Assembly (NCBI RefSeq): GCF_015689175.1
Contig: NZ_CP065047.1
Span: forward strand, 3,844,001 to 3,908,000
Origin: Mycobacterium kubicae
Lineage (GTDB): Bacteria; Actinomycetota; Actinomycetes; Mycobacteriales; Mycobacteriaceae
Length of the DNA: 64,000 nt
Direction: 5' to 3'
Of this stretch, positions 10,105 through 19,436 are shown piece after piece. Every line of letters begins with the position of its first letter. Within the stretch, counting starts at the first letter, position 1. Below the pieces are notes generated by a model. The model searched no databases. It saw nothing but the letters and a program-made list of their open reading frames with translations, and was not told the origin of the DNA. The position numbers were made by a program, and so were the translations under genes.

Positions 10105-11547
10105 CTACACCGGCAACAACTGATCGATCACCGCGGCCAACTGCTTGGCCGAGCGGCACTCGTGCATCGTGATCACTTCTTCGTAGCGTGGCACTGCGGA
10201 GTCACCGCTTCCCCACAGGTGCCTGGGTTCGGGATTGAGCCAGTGCGCATGCCGCGCCGCGGTCACCATGTCTTCGAGCACGTCGGTGGCCGGGTTGCGG
10301 TAGTTGGTGCGACCGTCACCCAGAACCAACAGAGAACTGCGCGGCGACAATACGTTCGGGAAAGCCTGTACGAACGAGACGAACGCATTGCCGTAGTCGG
10401 AATGGCCGTCACGGGCATACACCCCGGCCTCGCGGGTGATCCGCTGGATCGCCACCGCAAGGTCCGCTTCGGGCCCGAACATGTGGGTCACCTCGTCGGT
10501 GGTGTCGATGAAAGCGAAGACGCGAACGCGGGAGAACTGTTGGCGCAGCGCGTGCACCAGCAGCAGGGTGAAGTGGCTGAAACCCGCCACCGATCCCGAA
10601 ACATCACAAAGGACAACCAGTTCGGGACGCGCCGGGCGCGGCTTCTTGAGGACCACCTCGATGGGGACACCGCCGGTGGACATCGATTTGCGCAGGGTCT
10701 TGCGCAAATCGACGGTCCCGGCGCGGGAGCGGCGCCGGCGGGCGGCCAACCGGGTAGCCAGGGTGCGAGCCAACGGCGCCACCACCCGGCGCATCTGCCG
10801 CAACTGCTCACCGGAGGCCCGCAAGAACTCGACATTCTCCGAAAGCTGCGGGATGCCGTACATCTGCACGTGGTCGCGGCCGAGTTGCTCCGCGGTGCGC
10901 CGCTTGGTCTCGGCGTCGACCATCTTGCGTAGCTGCGCGATCTTCTGCGCGGCAAGGGCTTTGGCGATCTGCTCCTGGCTGGGTGTCGGTTCGTCACCGT
11001 ACGGAGCGAGCAAACCGGCCAGCAGCTTGCCTTCGAGCTCATCCAGCGCCATCGCTTTGAGCGCCTGGTACGACGAGTACGACGGGCCGCGGCTGGAACT
11101 GTACTTACCGTAGGCCTCCACGATGCGGGCGATCATCGCCACCAGCCGCTCATCCATGTCGGCCAGATCTTGGTTGTCGTTGAGCAGGTCGAGCAGCATC
11201 TGCCGCATCGCCTCGACGTCGTCGGGCGGCAGTCCCTCGGAGTCCTCGTCGGGAGCTTCGTCGGTCACCACCACGCGCGCCCCCAACGCGGCGGGAAACC
11301 ACAGGTCGAACATGGCGTCATAGGTGTCGCGGTGATCGGGGCGGCGCAGCACCGCGCAGGCGATGCCTTCGCGCAGCACCTCGCGATCACCCAACCCCAG
11401 CGTTGCCATGACGCGTCCGGCGTCCACCGTTTCCGACGGCCCCACCGCAATGCCGCTGCCGCGAAGCGCTTCCACGAACCCGACCAGATGACCGGGCAGC
11501 CCGTGCGGGGCCAGCGGCCGGGTGGGGCGGATGCGTCGGGTGGCCAT
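10105..11547 (-). CDS. VWA domain (CoxE-like) protein
   Basis: The 480-residue protein has an N-terminal region of about 250 mostly helical residues. A C-terminal von Willebrand A-type domain begins near LVVLCDVSGSVAGFSHF, whose DxSxS is the metal-ion-dependent adhesion site. CoxE-like VWA proteins work with MoxR AAA+ ATPases in metal insertion or complex maturation. The partner is directly upstream: the moxR stop overlaps this ATG as ATGA. It is the positional equivalent of Rv2425c. The client complex is unknown. Confidence 0.85.
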   Translation of the reverse strand: MATRRIRPTRPLAPHGLPGHLVGFVEALRGSGIAVGPSETVDAGRVMATLGLGDREVLREGIACAVLRRPDHRDTYDAMFDLWFPAALGARVVVTDEAPDEDSEGLPPDDVEAMRQMLLDLLNDNQDLADMDERLVAMIARIVEAYGKYSSSRGPSYSSYQALKAMALDELEGKLLAGLLAPYGDEPTPSQEQIAKALAAQKIAQLRKMVDAETKRRTAEQLGRDHVQMYGIPQLSENVEFLRASGEQLRQMRRVVAPLARTLATRLAARRRRSRAGTVDLRKTLRKSMSTGGVPIEVVLKKPRPARPELVVLCDVSGSVAGFSHFTLLLVHALRQQFSRVRVFAFIDTTDEVTHMFGPEADLAVAIQRITREAGVYARDGHSDYGNAFVSFVQAFPNVLSPRSSLLVLGDGRTNYRNPATDVLEDMVTAARHAHWLNPEPRHLWGSGDSAVPRYEEVITMHECRSAKQLAAVIDQLLPV

Positions 11548-12422
11548 CAGTTCAGCCTTAATTCCCCGGCGGCGCGTTTCTGGTCGGACTGGTGTTTGAG
11601 GACGACGCCCAAGGTAGCGGCGACCACGGCGTCGTCGATGGTGTCCAGGCCCAGTGCCAGCAGGGTGCGTCCCCAGTCGATGGTCTCGGCGATCGACGGC
11701 ACCTTCTTGAGTTGCATACCGCGTAGCACGCCGATGATCCGCACCAGTTCTTCGGCGAGGTGCTCGGGCAGCTCAGGCACGCGGGAGAGCAGGATCCGGC
11801 GTTCCAGTTCCGGCGACGGGAAGTCGATGTGCAGGAACAGGCAACGACGCTTGAGCGCCTCGGACAACTCGCGCGTCGCGTTGGAGGTCAGCACTACCAG
11901 CGGTGTCCGCTCCGCGGTGATCGTCCCGAGCTCGGGCACGGTGACCGCGAAGTCCGACAGCACCTCGAGTAGCAAGCCCTCGATCTCGATGTCGGCCTTG
12001 TCGGTTTCGTCGATGAGCAACACCGTCGGGTCGGTGCGCCGGATGGCGGTCAGCAGTGGACGCTGCAGCAGGAACTCCTCGCTGAACACGTCGGTCTTGG
12101 TGGCCTGCCAGTCACCGGAGCCGGCCTGGATCCGCAGGATCTGCTTGGCGTGGTTCCACTCGTATAGGGCGCGCGCTTCGTCGACGCCCTCGTAGCACTG
12201 CAGCCGGACCAGCCCGGACCCGGTGGCCTGCGCGATGGCGCGGGCCAGCTCGGTCTTGCCGACCCCGGCGGGACCTTCCACGAGCAGCGGCTTGCCGAGC
12301 CGGTCGGCCAGGAACACCGCCGTCGCGGTCGCGGTGTCGGGCAAGTAGCCGGTTTCGGCCAGGCGCCGGGACACGTCGGCGATATCGGCGAACAACGGCA
12401 CGGACTGTGCGGGCACGCTCAT
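11547..12422 (-). CDS. MoxR-type AAA+ ATPase
   Basis: The 291-residue protein has Walker A GPAGVGKTELA, Walker B VLLIDETDKAD and sensor-1 VLTSNATRELSEALKRRCLF, the MoxR/RavA-class AAA+ layout. It is likely to remodel a client together with the downstream VWA protein, to which it is translationally coupled. It begins 18 bp after the proA stop, so proA-moxR-VWA looks like one transcript. It is the equivalent of Rv2426c. Confidence 0.88.
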   Translation of the reverse strand: MSVPAQSVPLFADIADVSRRLAETGYLPDTATATAVFLADRLGKPLLVEGPAGVGKTELARAIAQATGSGLVRLQCYEGVDEARALYEWNHAKQILRIQAGSGDWQATKTDVFSEEFLLQRPLLTAIRRTDPTVLLIDETDKADIEIEGLLLEVLSDFAVTVPELGTITAERTPLVVLTSNATRELSEALKRRCLFLHIDFPSPELERRILLSRVPELPEHLAEELVRIIGVLRGMQLKKVPSIAETIDWGRTLLALGLDTIDDAVVAATLGVVLKHQSDQKRAAGELRLN

Positions 12423-12440
12423 CAGATGTACTCCTAGGTG

Positions 12441-13715
12441 TCAGGCCGGCCGGGTGTGGCCAGTCACGGGCGAGCCCCACACGATCCACTTGGTCGAGGT
12501 CAATTCCGGCAGCCCCATCGGGCCGCGGGCGTGCAGCTTTTGAGTGGAGATCCCGATCTCGGCGCCGAAACCGAACTGCTCGCCGTCGGTAAACGACGTC
12601 GACGCGTTCACCATCACCGCGGCCGCGTCGACCTGTTCGGTAAATCGTTGGGCGGCAGCCAGATTGGTGGTGACGATGGCTTCGGTGTGTCCGGTTCCGT
12701 ACTCGTTGATGTGCGCGATGGCCGCGTCCACGCCGTCGACCACTGCTACCGCGATGTCCATGGACAGGTATTCGCGGCGCAGGTCGGCGTCGTCGGGGTC
12801 CAGGTGCACACTCACTCCGGCGTCCTGCAACGCGGTCAGCAGCCGGGGCAGCGCGTGCTCGGCGATAGCCGAGTCGACCAGGAGCGTCTCGGCGGCGTTG
12901 CAGACGCTGGGCCGGCGGGTCTTGGAGTTCAGCAGGATGCGTTCGGCGATGTCCAGGTCGGCGGCTTGGTCGATGTAGACGTGGCAGTTGCCGACACCGG
13001 TTTCGATGGTCGGGACCTGCGCGTCGCGCACCACCGCATCGATCAGACCCGCTCCCCCGCGCGGAATCGCCACGTCGACCAGACCGCGGGCCTGGATGAG
13101 GTGGGTGACGGTGGACCGGTCGGCCGAGGACAGGAGCTGGACGGCGTCGGCGGGAAGTTCCTCGGCAACCAGGGCCTCGCGCAACACCGCGACCAGCGCC
13201 GCATTGGACTTCGCCGCCGAGGAGCTGCCGCGCAGCAGCGCCGCATTGCCCGATTTGAGGGTCAGCCCGAAGGCGTCGACGGTGACATTGGGACGGCCTT
13301 CGTAGATCATGCCGACCACGCCCAGCGGCACCCGCTGCTGGCGCAGTTGTAAGCCGTTGGGCAGTGTGTAGCCGCGCAGCACCTCTCCGACCGGGTCGGG
13401 CAGACCCGCCACCTGCCGCAGCCCGGCGGCGATGCCGTCGACGCGCTGCGGGTTGAGCGCCAGCCGGTCGAGCATCGCGGCGGGCGTGTCGGCGGCCCGC
13501 GCGGCATCCAGGTCTAGGGCGTTGGCGGCCAGGATGTCACTGGTGTGCGCCAGCAACGCGTCGGCGGCGGTGTGCAGCGCGCGGTTCTTGACCGCCGTGG
13601 GCACCGTAGCCAGCACTCGAGCGGCCACCCGGGCGCGGCGGGCGGCGTCGTGCACCTCCTGGCGCAAGTCAGACTGCTGGGCCGCTGCGCTGCGGGCAGG
13701 TGCTTCCAGACTCAT
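12441..13715 (-). CDS. proA: Gamma-glutamyl phosphate reductase
   Basis: The 424-residue ProA has the catalytic cysteine in [15 protein letters not shown] and the cofactor region [18 protein letters not shown]. It reduces gamma-glutamyl phosphate to glutamate-5-semialdehyde in proline synthesis. The first enzyme, ProB, lies about 15 kb away at 28059-29165. The start is ATG 13715. Downstream it is followed by moxR and the VWA gene in the same direction. Confidence 0.96.
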   Translation of the reverse strand: MSLEAPARSAAAQQSDLRQEVHDAARRARVAARVLATVPTAVKNRALHTAADALLAHTSDILAANALDLDAARAADTPAAMLDRLALNPQRVDGIAAGLRQVAGLPDPVGEVLRGYTLPNGLQLRQQRVPLGVVGMIYEGRPNVTVDAFGLTLKSGNAALLRGSSSAAKSNAALVAVLREALVAEELPADAVQLLSSADRSTVTHLIQARGLVDVAIPRGGAGLIDAVVRDAQVPTIETGVGNCHVYIDQAADLDIAERILLNSKTRRPSVCNAAETLLVDSAIAEHALPRLLTALQDAGVSVHLDPDDADLRREYLSMDIAVAVVDGVDAAIAHINEYGTGHTEAIVTTNLAAAQRFTEQVDAAAVMVNASTSFTDGEQFGFGAEIGISTQKLHARGPMGLPELTSTKWIVWGSPVTGHTRPA

Positions 13716-13797
13716 TAACCCAGGGTATCGGGCTGGGCACAGCTTCCGGAAATCCGCGACGAGCGGTCGCGAGGCTGCCCCCGATACCGCTGACCCG

Positions 13798-15201
13798 TCA
13801 ACTTATCCGCTCACCGCGGCCGCTGCGGCGCACCTTGCTCTGCCGCTCTTCGAGGATGTGGCCAAGGTCTTGCAACAACAACGGTTCCCGCATCACCAGG
13901 TGTTCGAGATGGTCGCGCTCGATCACCACCGCGGTCACCTCGTCGAGTGCGTAGGCGCTGGCCAAGTTCGGTTGGCGCGTCAGCGCCGTCACTCCCAGGA
14001 AGGATCCTTCGTTCAACGTGCTGATCGGCACCACCGAACCATCGGGTGCGGTAGTGGTCAACCGCACCCGACCGGAGATCAAAAACGTCATCCCCGCCGG
14101 CACCTGACCGGCGTATTCGACCACCTCGTCGGTGCCGTATCGCACGATCCGCGCGCGGGGCAGCAGCGATTGCTGGTCGGTCTCGTTGAGCCGCAACGCC
14201 GGTGCCACGACTCTGCGCACTGCGTCGCGCACCCGTTCCGGCGTCGAGAAGTCGTCGTCGGCCTCGTCGAGGTGCAAACCTTCGCGGCGCGCGGCGTACC
14301 AGATCCAGCGCAGGAAGGTGGCTTTGGCGGCGCCGTCGTCGGCCGGTGAGGTCAACCCGATCGTGGTGCGGTATTCGAGGTTGCCCAGCGGTACCGATTT
14401 CGGCTCGGTTCCGGGCTTGAGCTGGGGCAGCGCACTGGCCACCCGGGACAGCAACGAGCAGACCTGGTCGGGCGGGTCGTCGTTGGAGAAAATCGTGGTG
14501 ATGGCCAACTTGTAGGTGCCCGGCGGGCGGCTGAGGTTGGTGAACGGCGTGCTGGCCAGCACCGCGTTGGGTGTGATGCGCATGCCCCCGCCGGTCGCGA
14601 TGTGCACGGCGCGCCAGTTCACCTCGACGACTCGCCCTCGCGCTGTGTTGGTGTCCAGCCAATCGTCGATCCGGAAGGGCTGTTCGAACAGCATGAACAA
14701 GCCCGAGACGATCTGGCCCACCGAGTTCTGCAGCATCAGGCCGATGACGACGGAGGTCACGCCGACCGCGGTGAAAACACCGGCGATGCGCACACCCCAG
14801 ATGTAGGACAGGATCACCGCCAGTCCCACTCCGATGACCGCGAACCGTGCCACGTCGAGGAAGATGACGGGCAACCGTTTGCGCCAGGAATCTTGCGGTG
14901 CGCTCTCGAAGAGGGTGGCGTTGAGCGCGGACACCAGCAGCACCAGCACCAGGAACCCGAACAGCGTCGTGAGGATGCGCACCACGGTGTCGTGGGCGGG
15001 CACCTGGGTCGCCTTGACGATGAGCAGCAACAGCGCGCCCAGCGGCACCATGTAATTGCGTACCAGGCCGACCTGGCGGACCAGGCGGCTGCGCCGGCGG
15101 ACCAACGTGTGCTGAACTTCGGTCAGCAAGACGATGACGACCGGCAATCCCAGCCCGACCCCGACGGCCCAGTAGAACCACGCCGAGCTGAACATATTCA
15201 T
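13798..15201 (-). CDS. MscS-type channel with C-terminal cyclic-nucleotide-binding domain
   Basis: The 467-residue protein has about four N-terminal helices (residues 5-160). An MscS pore and beta domain follow ([32 protein letters not shown], about 165-235), then a cytosolic part, and a cNMP-binding-like barrel from about 345 to 445. The family is a cyclic-nucleotide-gated subgroup of mechanosensitive channels. The phosphate-binding cassette reads [18 protein letters not shown], where the usual GE and the Arg of PRxA are absent, so classical cAMP binding is doubtful. The ATG 15201 overlaps the cyclase stop as ATGA. It is the equivalent of Rv2434c. Confidence 0.88.
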   Translation of the reverse strand: MNMFSSAWFYWAVGVGLGLPVVIVLLTEVQHTLVRRRSRLVRQVGLVRNYMVPLGALLLLIVKATQVPAHDTVVRILTTLFGFLVLVLLVSALNATLFESAPQDSWRKRLPVIFLDVARFAVIGVGLAVILSYIWGVRIAGVFTAVGVTSVVIGLMLQNSVGQIVSGLFMLFEQPFRIDDWLDTNTARGRVVEVNWRAVHIATGGGMRITPNAVLASTPFTNLSRPPGTYKLAITTIFSNDDPPDQVCSLLSRVASALPQLKPGTEPKSVPLGNLEYRTTIGLTSPADDGAAKATFLRWIWYAARREGLHLDEADDDFSTPERVRDAVRRVVAPALRLNETDQQSLLPRARIVRYGTDEVVEYAGQVPAGMTFLISGRVRLTTTAPDGSVVPISTLNEGSFLGVTALTRQPNLASAYALDEVTAVVIERDHLEHLVMREPLLLQDLGHILEERQSKVRRSGRGERIS

Positions 15202-17378
15202 TGGCGCTCCGACAGTTGCCAGATCTGCTGCTCTGTTCCGTTGACCGAGATGGTTCCGGCCGCGTCGAACCGCCACAGGTCCCGCATCGCCTCGTAGACC
15301 TGCGCGGTGACATAGATGCCGGGTTGCGGTGCGCCGCTGTGCATTTGATAGGCCAGGCTGACCGCGCCGCCCCACATGTCATAGGCGAGGCTGGATCGGC
15401 CCACCAACCCGGTGATGACGGCGCCGTTGTTGATGCCGACTCGCAGACGCAGATTGTGACCGGTCTGACTGTTGAATCGGTCGATGATGCGGCCCATCTC
15501 CAGCGCGAAGTCGACGCTGCGGTGGATGTTGTCCAGACGCGGAGTGGTGATCCCGCAGCTGGCGAGATACCCGTTGTGGAAGGTGCGGATTCGTTCGACA
15601 CCGAGGGCCTCTGCGGCGGAATCGAACTGGCGGAACAAGTCGTCGACGATACCGATGAGTTCATCGCTGGACATGTTGTTCGAGATCTCGTCCACGCCGA
15701 CGATGTCGGCGAAGATCACGCTGACATTCTGATGCTTTTGCGCGATGACCTCTTCCCCGTCGCGATACCGCTGAGCGACCGGCTCGGGCATCAGCGCCAG
15801 GAGCAATGCGTCTTTTTCCCGACGCTGCTCGTTGAGCAGCTCTTCCTTGATCGCCAGATTGCGGCCCATCTCGTTGAACGCGGCGGTGAGATCGCCGATT
15901 TCGTCCCGGGTGGTCACCGGGATGGTGACCTCGTACTCACCGGAACTGAATTTCTGGGTGCCGGCTTGCAGCCGTCGGATCGGCCGCAGCAGCACTTGGG
16001 CGAGCAGCATCGACGCCACACAGATGACCAGGATCATCACCGAGACCGCGATCACCAGCGTCTTGCCGAACGAGGCCAGCCGTGCGTAAGCATCCGCGTC
16101 GTCGCGCGTGGCCAGAATCGACCAGTGCAGGTCGGAGTTCGGGATGTTCAGCGGCGCATAGGCTTCCAGCTCCCTGTTGCCGAGGTAATCGGTGTCGCTG
16201 TCCACGCCGGATTGGCCCCGCAGGGCAGCCCGAAGACCTCGGCTCGGCACCGGCTGCACCAGCGTCGTCCCGCCCAACCGAATGGCGTTGTTGACGATGT
16301 CGGGCGGAGTGCCGGCTTGCACCGCTTCGCGCTTGTATTCGTTGGGATCCTGGAGAAAAATCCGCGAATCCGAACGCATCAGGTTGTCCGAGCCGGCCAG
16401 ATAGGTTTCGGTCGAGGGACCCATGCCGGCGTTTTCCCAGTGCTTGTCGGCGTTCATGATCTTGTTGATCTTCGAGATGGGCACCGGAAGCGCCATCACG
16501 CCTTGGATCTTGCCGTTCATCCCGACCGGCGAGACCACCCAGGCCGTCGGCGCGTCGAGTTGCGGTTGATACTGCTGGAAGTCGGTGATCCAGACGAAGT
16601 CGACGTCGTTGGAGCGCAACGCTTTCTGGTATGCCTCGCGCAGATTGGTCTCGCGGTACGGGCCGGTGAGGACGTTCGTGCCGAGGTCGGGACCCTTGTT
16701 CACGGTGTAGACGACGTTGCCGTCCATGTCGAGCAGGAGCGCGTCGCGATATTCGAACCGGGTGACGACGCTGCGCAAGTAGAAATTGAATTTGGCGTTG
16801 GCCGCCGTCCATGCGCTGCCGTCCCCGGCGTCCTCGTGGGCTATCGCGTCGGCGGCCGAGGTGAACGGTGCCGTGTAGTGCGCCTGTAAGTATTTCTCCG
16901 CGTTGGTGCTGGGCATCAGTGCGTTGATGTCGAGATCGTCACCCGTGGTCCGACTGATCGGTTTGATCAGCTGATTGTTGTAGTAGTTGACCAGCGCCTG
17001 CTGCTGGGCGGGGTCGATCGTAGCGTTGGCCAATTGGGCGAATCCCGCGGTGAACGCTTGGGTTGCCTCCACAACGCTGAAGCCGCTGCTGTAGACGACG
17101 AGCGCGTTCGTCATTTCTCGGAACAGCGCCTCGATTTGTTGCTTCTGCGATTCCCGTAATTCAACCAACCGTTCGGATGCCAAGTCGCGCAATGCCGATC
17201 GGCCCGAGAGATAACCGATGACGCCTACTAACGCGACCGACATGATGCTGCAGACCAAGAGCGTGACCAAGAGCTTGGACTGGATGCCCACCCGAGGCAG
17301 CAACCGGTGCCGGCGCCCACGCTTGAGGGCTTGGGGCGCGACATCCGCCACCGGCTCCGTTGGCTGCCCCGATGTCAT
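15198..17378 (-). CDS. Receptor-type class III adenylate cyclase homologue, degenerate active site
   Basis: The 726-residue protein has one helix at about 35-58, a large extracytoplasmic sensor (about 60-440, dCache-like), a second helix (about 445-470), HAMP (about 475-530) and a class III cyclase domain from about 547 to the end. The first metal Asp is present (FADIVG). The second metal position is Asn (HNGY in place of GDAY). The transition-state Asn and Arg are Ser and Gln (GGAVSLAYQM). The substrate Lys is Arg, while the purine Asp (YDMWG) is kept. Activity is therefore uncertain. ATG 17378 has AAAGGA upstream. It is the equivalent of Rv2435c and is coupled to the channel gene. Confidence 0.88.
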   Translation of the reverse strand: MTSGQPTEPVADVAPQALKRGRRHRLLPRVGIQSKLLVTLLVCSIMSVALVGVIGYLSGRSALRDLASERLVELRESQKQQIEALFREMTNALVVYSSGFSVVEATQAFTAGFAQLANATIDPAQQQALVNYYNNQLIKPISRTTGDDLDINALMPSTNAEKYLQAHYTAPFTSAADAIAHEDAGDGSAWTAANAKFNFYLRSVVTRFEYRDALLLDMDGNVVYTVNKGPDLGTNVLTGPYRETNLREAYQKALRSNDVDFVWITDFQQYQPQLDAPTAWVVSPVGMNGKIQGVMALPVPISKINKIMNADKHWENAGMGPSTETYLAGSDNLMRSDSRIFLQDPNEYKREAVQAGTPPDIVNNAIRLGGTTLVQPVPSRGLRAALRGQSGVDSDTDYLGNRELEAYAPLNIPNSDLHWSILATRDDADAYARLASFGKTLVIAVSVMILVICVASMLLAQVLLRPIRRLQAGTQKFSSGEYEVTIPVTTRDEIGDLTAAFNEMGRNLAIKEELLNEQRREKDALLLALMPEPVAQRYRDGEEVIAQKHQNVSVIFADIVGVDEISNNMSSDELIGIVDDLFRQFDSAAEALGVERIRTFHNGYLASCGITTPRLDNIHRSVDFALEMGRIIDRFNSQTGHNLRLRVGINNGAVITGLVGRSSLAYDMWGGAVSLAYQMHSGAPQPGIYVTAQVYEAMRDLWRFDAAGTISVNGTEQQIWQLSERQ

Positions 17379-17452
17379 CGGTTTCCTTTCGCATACGGGC
17401 TGCACGACCGATCTCGCAGCAGACTAGCGGCAATGAGCACCGGAAATGCTGT

Positions 17453-17481
17453 TTGACAGAAACTGACCTGCGGTCGATACC
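17453..17481 (+). promoter_or_regulatory. Candidate sigma-70-type promoter for the ribokinase-like gene
   Basis: TTGACA at 17453-17458 is followed after 17 bp by GATACC at 17476-17481, about 65 bp before the ribokinase start. The -35 matches the consensus, but the -10 is only fair. It lies in the divergent gap with the cyclase gene. Confidence 0.35.
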
Positions 17482-17545
17482 GACCCGTTGCGGACTGTCG
17501 CCGCGAACTGTTGTGTAACCGGCCGGTGATTCATAACCTCAGCGG

Positions 17546-18403
17546 ATGGTGACGCGAGTCTGTGTGGTGGGCAGCGTGAACATGGATCTGACGTTTCAGG
17601 TGACGGCCTTACCCCGCCCGGGTGAAACCGTGTTGGCGTCTTCACTGGCTCATGCGCCGGGCGGCAAGGGCGCCAATCAGGCAGTGGCCGCAGCGCGCGC
17701 GGGCGCCCAGGTCCAGTTCGTCGGCGCCTTCGGCGACGATGCAGCAGCACAGGTCTTGCGGAATCATCTGCGGGCCAACGGCATCGGTTTAGACGGTGCC
17801 GTCGCAGTGGCGGGTCCGAGCGGCACGGCAATCATCATGGTGGACGCCAATGCCGAAAACACCATCGTGGTGGCGCCGGGGGCTAACGCCGAGCTGAGCG
17901 TGACCTCAGATTTGGTTACCGGTTGCGAGGTGTTGTTGACCCAGTTGGAGATTGCGGTGCCGACGGCGTTGGCGGCGGCGCAGCAAGCCAGGTCGGCCGG
18001 TGCGGTGGTCATGGTCAATGCCTCGCCGGTCGCCCAGGCCCACGCCAAACTGGCGGACTTGGCGGCGGTCGCAGACGTGGTGATCGCCAATGAGGCCGAG
18101 GCGGCCCAATGGAGTTGGCGTGCTCCGCACTTCGTTATCACCCTGGGTGCTCGGGGGGCTCGATACACCGGTGTGGACGGTGAGTTCACCGTCCCGGCCC
18201 CGGCGGTGAGCGCCGTTGACACAACGGGCGCCGGTGATGTGTTCGCCGGTGTGCTGGCCGCGCACTGGCCGTCCGGCCCGGGATCACCGGAGCAGCGCAA
18301 GCACGCCCTGCGGCGGGCCTGCGCCGCCGGGGCGCTGGCGACACTGGTCGCCGGGGCGGGCTCCTGTGCGCCCGATGCCGAGGCGATCGAGGCCGCCCTC
18401 TAG
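17546..18403 (+). CDS. rbsK: Ribokinase-like PfkB-family sugar kinase
   Basis: The 285-residue PfkB-family kinase has the N-terminal GSVNMDLTFQV and GGKGANQAVAAARAGA motif and the C-terminal VDTTGAGDVFAG signature with the catalytic base Asp. These match ribokinase, which phosphorylates ribose at O5 with ATP. It is slightly shorter than typical ribokinases (about 300 residues). It is the equivalent of Rv2436. No ribose transporter is adjacent, so substrate specificity is inferred from the family only. Confidence 0.85.
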   Translation: MVTRVCVVGSVNMDLTFQVTALPRPGETVLASSLAHAPGGKGANQAVAAARAGAQVQFVGAFGDDAAAQVLRNHLRANGIGLDGAVAVAGPSGTAIIMVDANAENTIVVAPGANAELSVTSDLVTGCEVLLTQLEIAVPTALAAAQQARSAGAVVMVNASPVAQAHAKLADLAAVADVVIANEAEAAQWSWRAPHFVITLGARGARYTGVDGEFTVPAPAVSAVDTTGAGDVFAGVLAAHWPSGPGSPEQRKHALRRACAAGALATLVAGAGSCAPDAEAIEAAL

Positions 18404-18430
18404 TTCAGCTTGTCTGTGGGCCTACCGCAA

Positions 18431-19255
18431 TTAGCGTCTGTCACCACGGACATCGTGGGCGAATGCCAACCCGTCGACAGATCCCGCTTCGCTGCCCGAC
18501 TGACTGAGCAGCACTCGGCTACGGCTGGGCGACAACAGGATCGACAGGAAGTGGTGTGGCATGCCGGCCACCCATACCAGGCGGTTGACACGCAGCAGGG
18601 CGGCACCGATCGCGGTATCGAGCAGTCCGGCGTTGCGCGGACCGGCGATCTCGGCGGTGATCTCGTGGCGCATCCGGTCGACCACCACCCCAGCCTCGGA
18701 CAACAATTCGTACAACGCCGTGCGCTGCAGCGCCGACGCGGTCAGCGTGTCGGAGAGATGGACCGGTAGCCAAGCCTCGGTGACGATCAGCGGTTCACCG
18801 GTCCTGCGTTGCCGGCGCACGCGCACGATGTGAAGCAGTTCGCCTGTGGTATCGAGGGTTTCAGCGACAAGTCGTGGCGGTTGTCGCACACCAAGTTCAA
18901 GGACCTCAACCTCGGTCTCGAACTGTGTCTGCCGCAACGTGTCCAAGTAAGAACGGCCGGCGGGGGACGGATCGGAAGGACCGTGTTCCCGCACGAAGGA
19001 GCCGACGCCCTGCCTGCGCTCGATGTATCCCAGGTCGGCCAGGTCAGCTAGTGCCCGACGCACTGTGATTCGAGAAACGCCGAACTGCTCGCCCAATGCC
19101 GCCTCGGTGGGCAACGCATCTCCGGGCCCCAGGACGCCGCGGTCGATCTCATCGTGCAACACCAGAAAAAGCTGCCGGTGCAGGGGCACGCCGGCCTCCG
19201 GCGACACCGCCGGGGTCTTGCCGCTGGCCTCCTGCACGGTGCTCAATGCTCCCAC
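18431..19255 (-). CDS. GntR-family (HutC/UTRA) transcriptional regulator
   Basis: The protein of about 274 residues has an N-terminal winged helix (VPLHRQLFLVLHDEI and GDALPTEAALGEQFGVSRITVRRAL) and a C-terminal UTRA effector domain (residues about 110-250). HutC-subgroup regulators bind palindromic operators and respond to a small metabolite of the pathway they control. The start is GTG 19255; TTG 19246 or GTG 19237 are alternatives, and sequence further upstream lies in the operator. It is divergent from the lyase operon and probably controls it and itself. Confidence 0.85.
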   Translation of the reverse strand: MGALSTVQEASGKTPAVSPEAGVPLHRQLFLVLHDEIDRGVLGPGDALPTEAALGEQFGVSRITVRRALADLADLGYIERRQGVGSFVREHGPSDPSPAGRSYLDTLRQTQFETEVEVLELGVRQPPRLVAETLDTTGELLHIVRVRRQRRTGEPLIVTEAWLPVHLSDTLTASALQRTALYELLSEAGVVVDRMRHEITAEIAGPRNAGLLDTAIGAALLRVNRLVWVAGMPHHFLSILLSPSRSRVLLSQSGSEAGSVDGLAFAHDVRGDRR

Positions 19256-19284
19256 ATTGCTCCAGTTGCGCTCGGTCGATATAG

Positions 19285-19304
19285 TTGTTATATGTATATA
19301 ACAA
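19285..19304. promoter_or_regulatory. Palindromic operator for the GntR regulator and overlapping promoter
   Basis: Perfect 9-bp arms TTGTTATAT and ATATAACAA flank a GT centre. The site is strikingly AT-rich in GC-rich DNA. On the plus strand, TTGCGC at 19266-19271 and TATATG at 19289-19294 are spaced 17 bp apart, so the operator would cover the -10 of the lyase operon promoter. It lies 30 bp before the GntR gene start, suggesting autoregulation as well. Confidence 0.7.
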
Positions 19305-19328
19305 GTCGAGGTCAAGCGTGGAGGGGTG

Positions 19329-19427
19329 ATGACACCGATGATCACCCCGTTGTGTCTCGACGACCTAGATGACTTCGACGATGAATTGGATCTGCTGTCC
19401 GCGCCGGTCGCCGGCGCCCTGGTTTGA
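19329..19427 (+). CDS. Small acidic ORF (32 aa), leader or microprotein
   Basis: GGAGGGG lies just upstream of ATG 19329 (a second ATG at 19338 is better spaced). The 32-codon frame encodes an acidic peptide with a DDLDDFDDELD core and a hydrophobic C-terminal APVAGALV. It ends 9 bp before the lyase ATG, so it is the first translated unit of the operon. It may be a regulatory leader peptide or a functional microprotein. No family is recognised. Confidence 0.5.
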   Translation: MTPMITPLCLDDLDDFDDELDLLSAPVAGALV

Positions 19428-19436
19428 AGGGACGAC

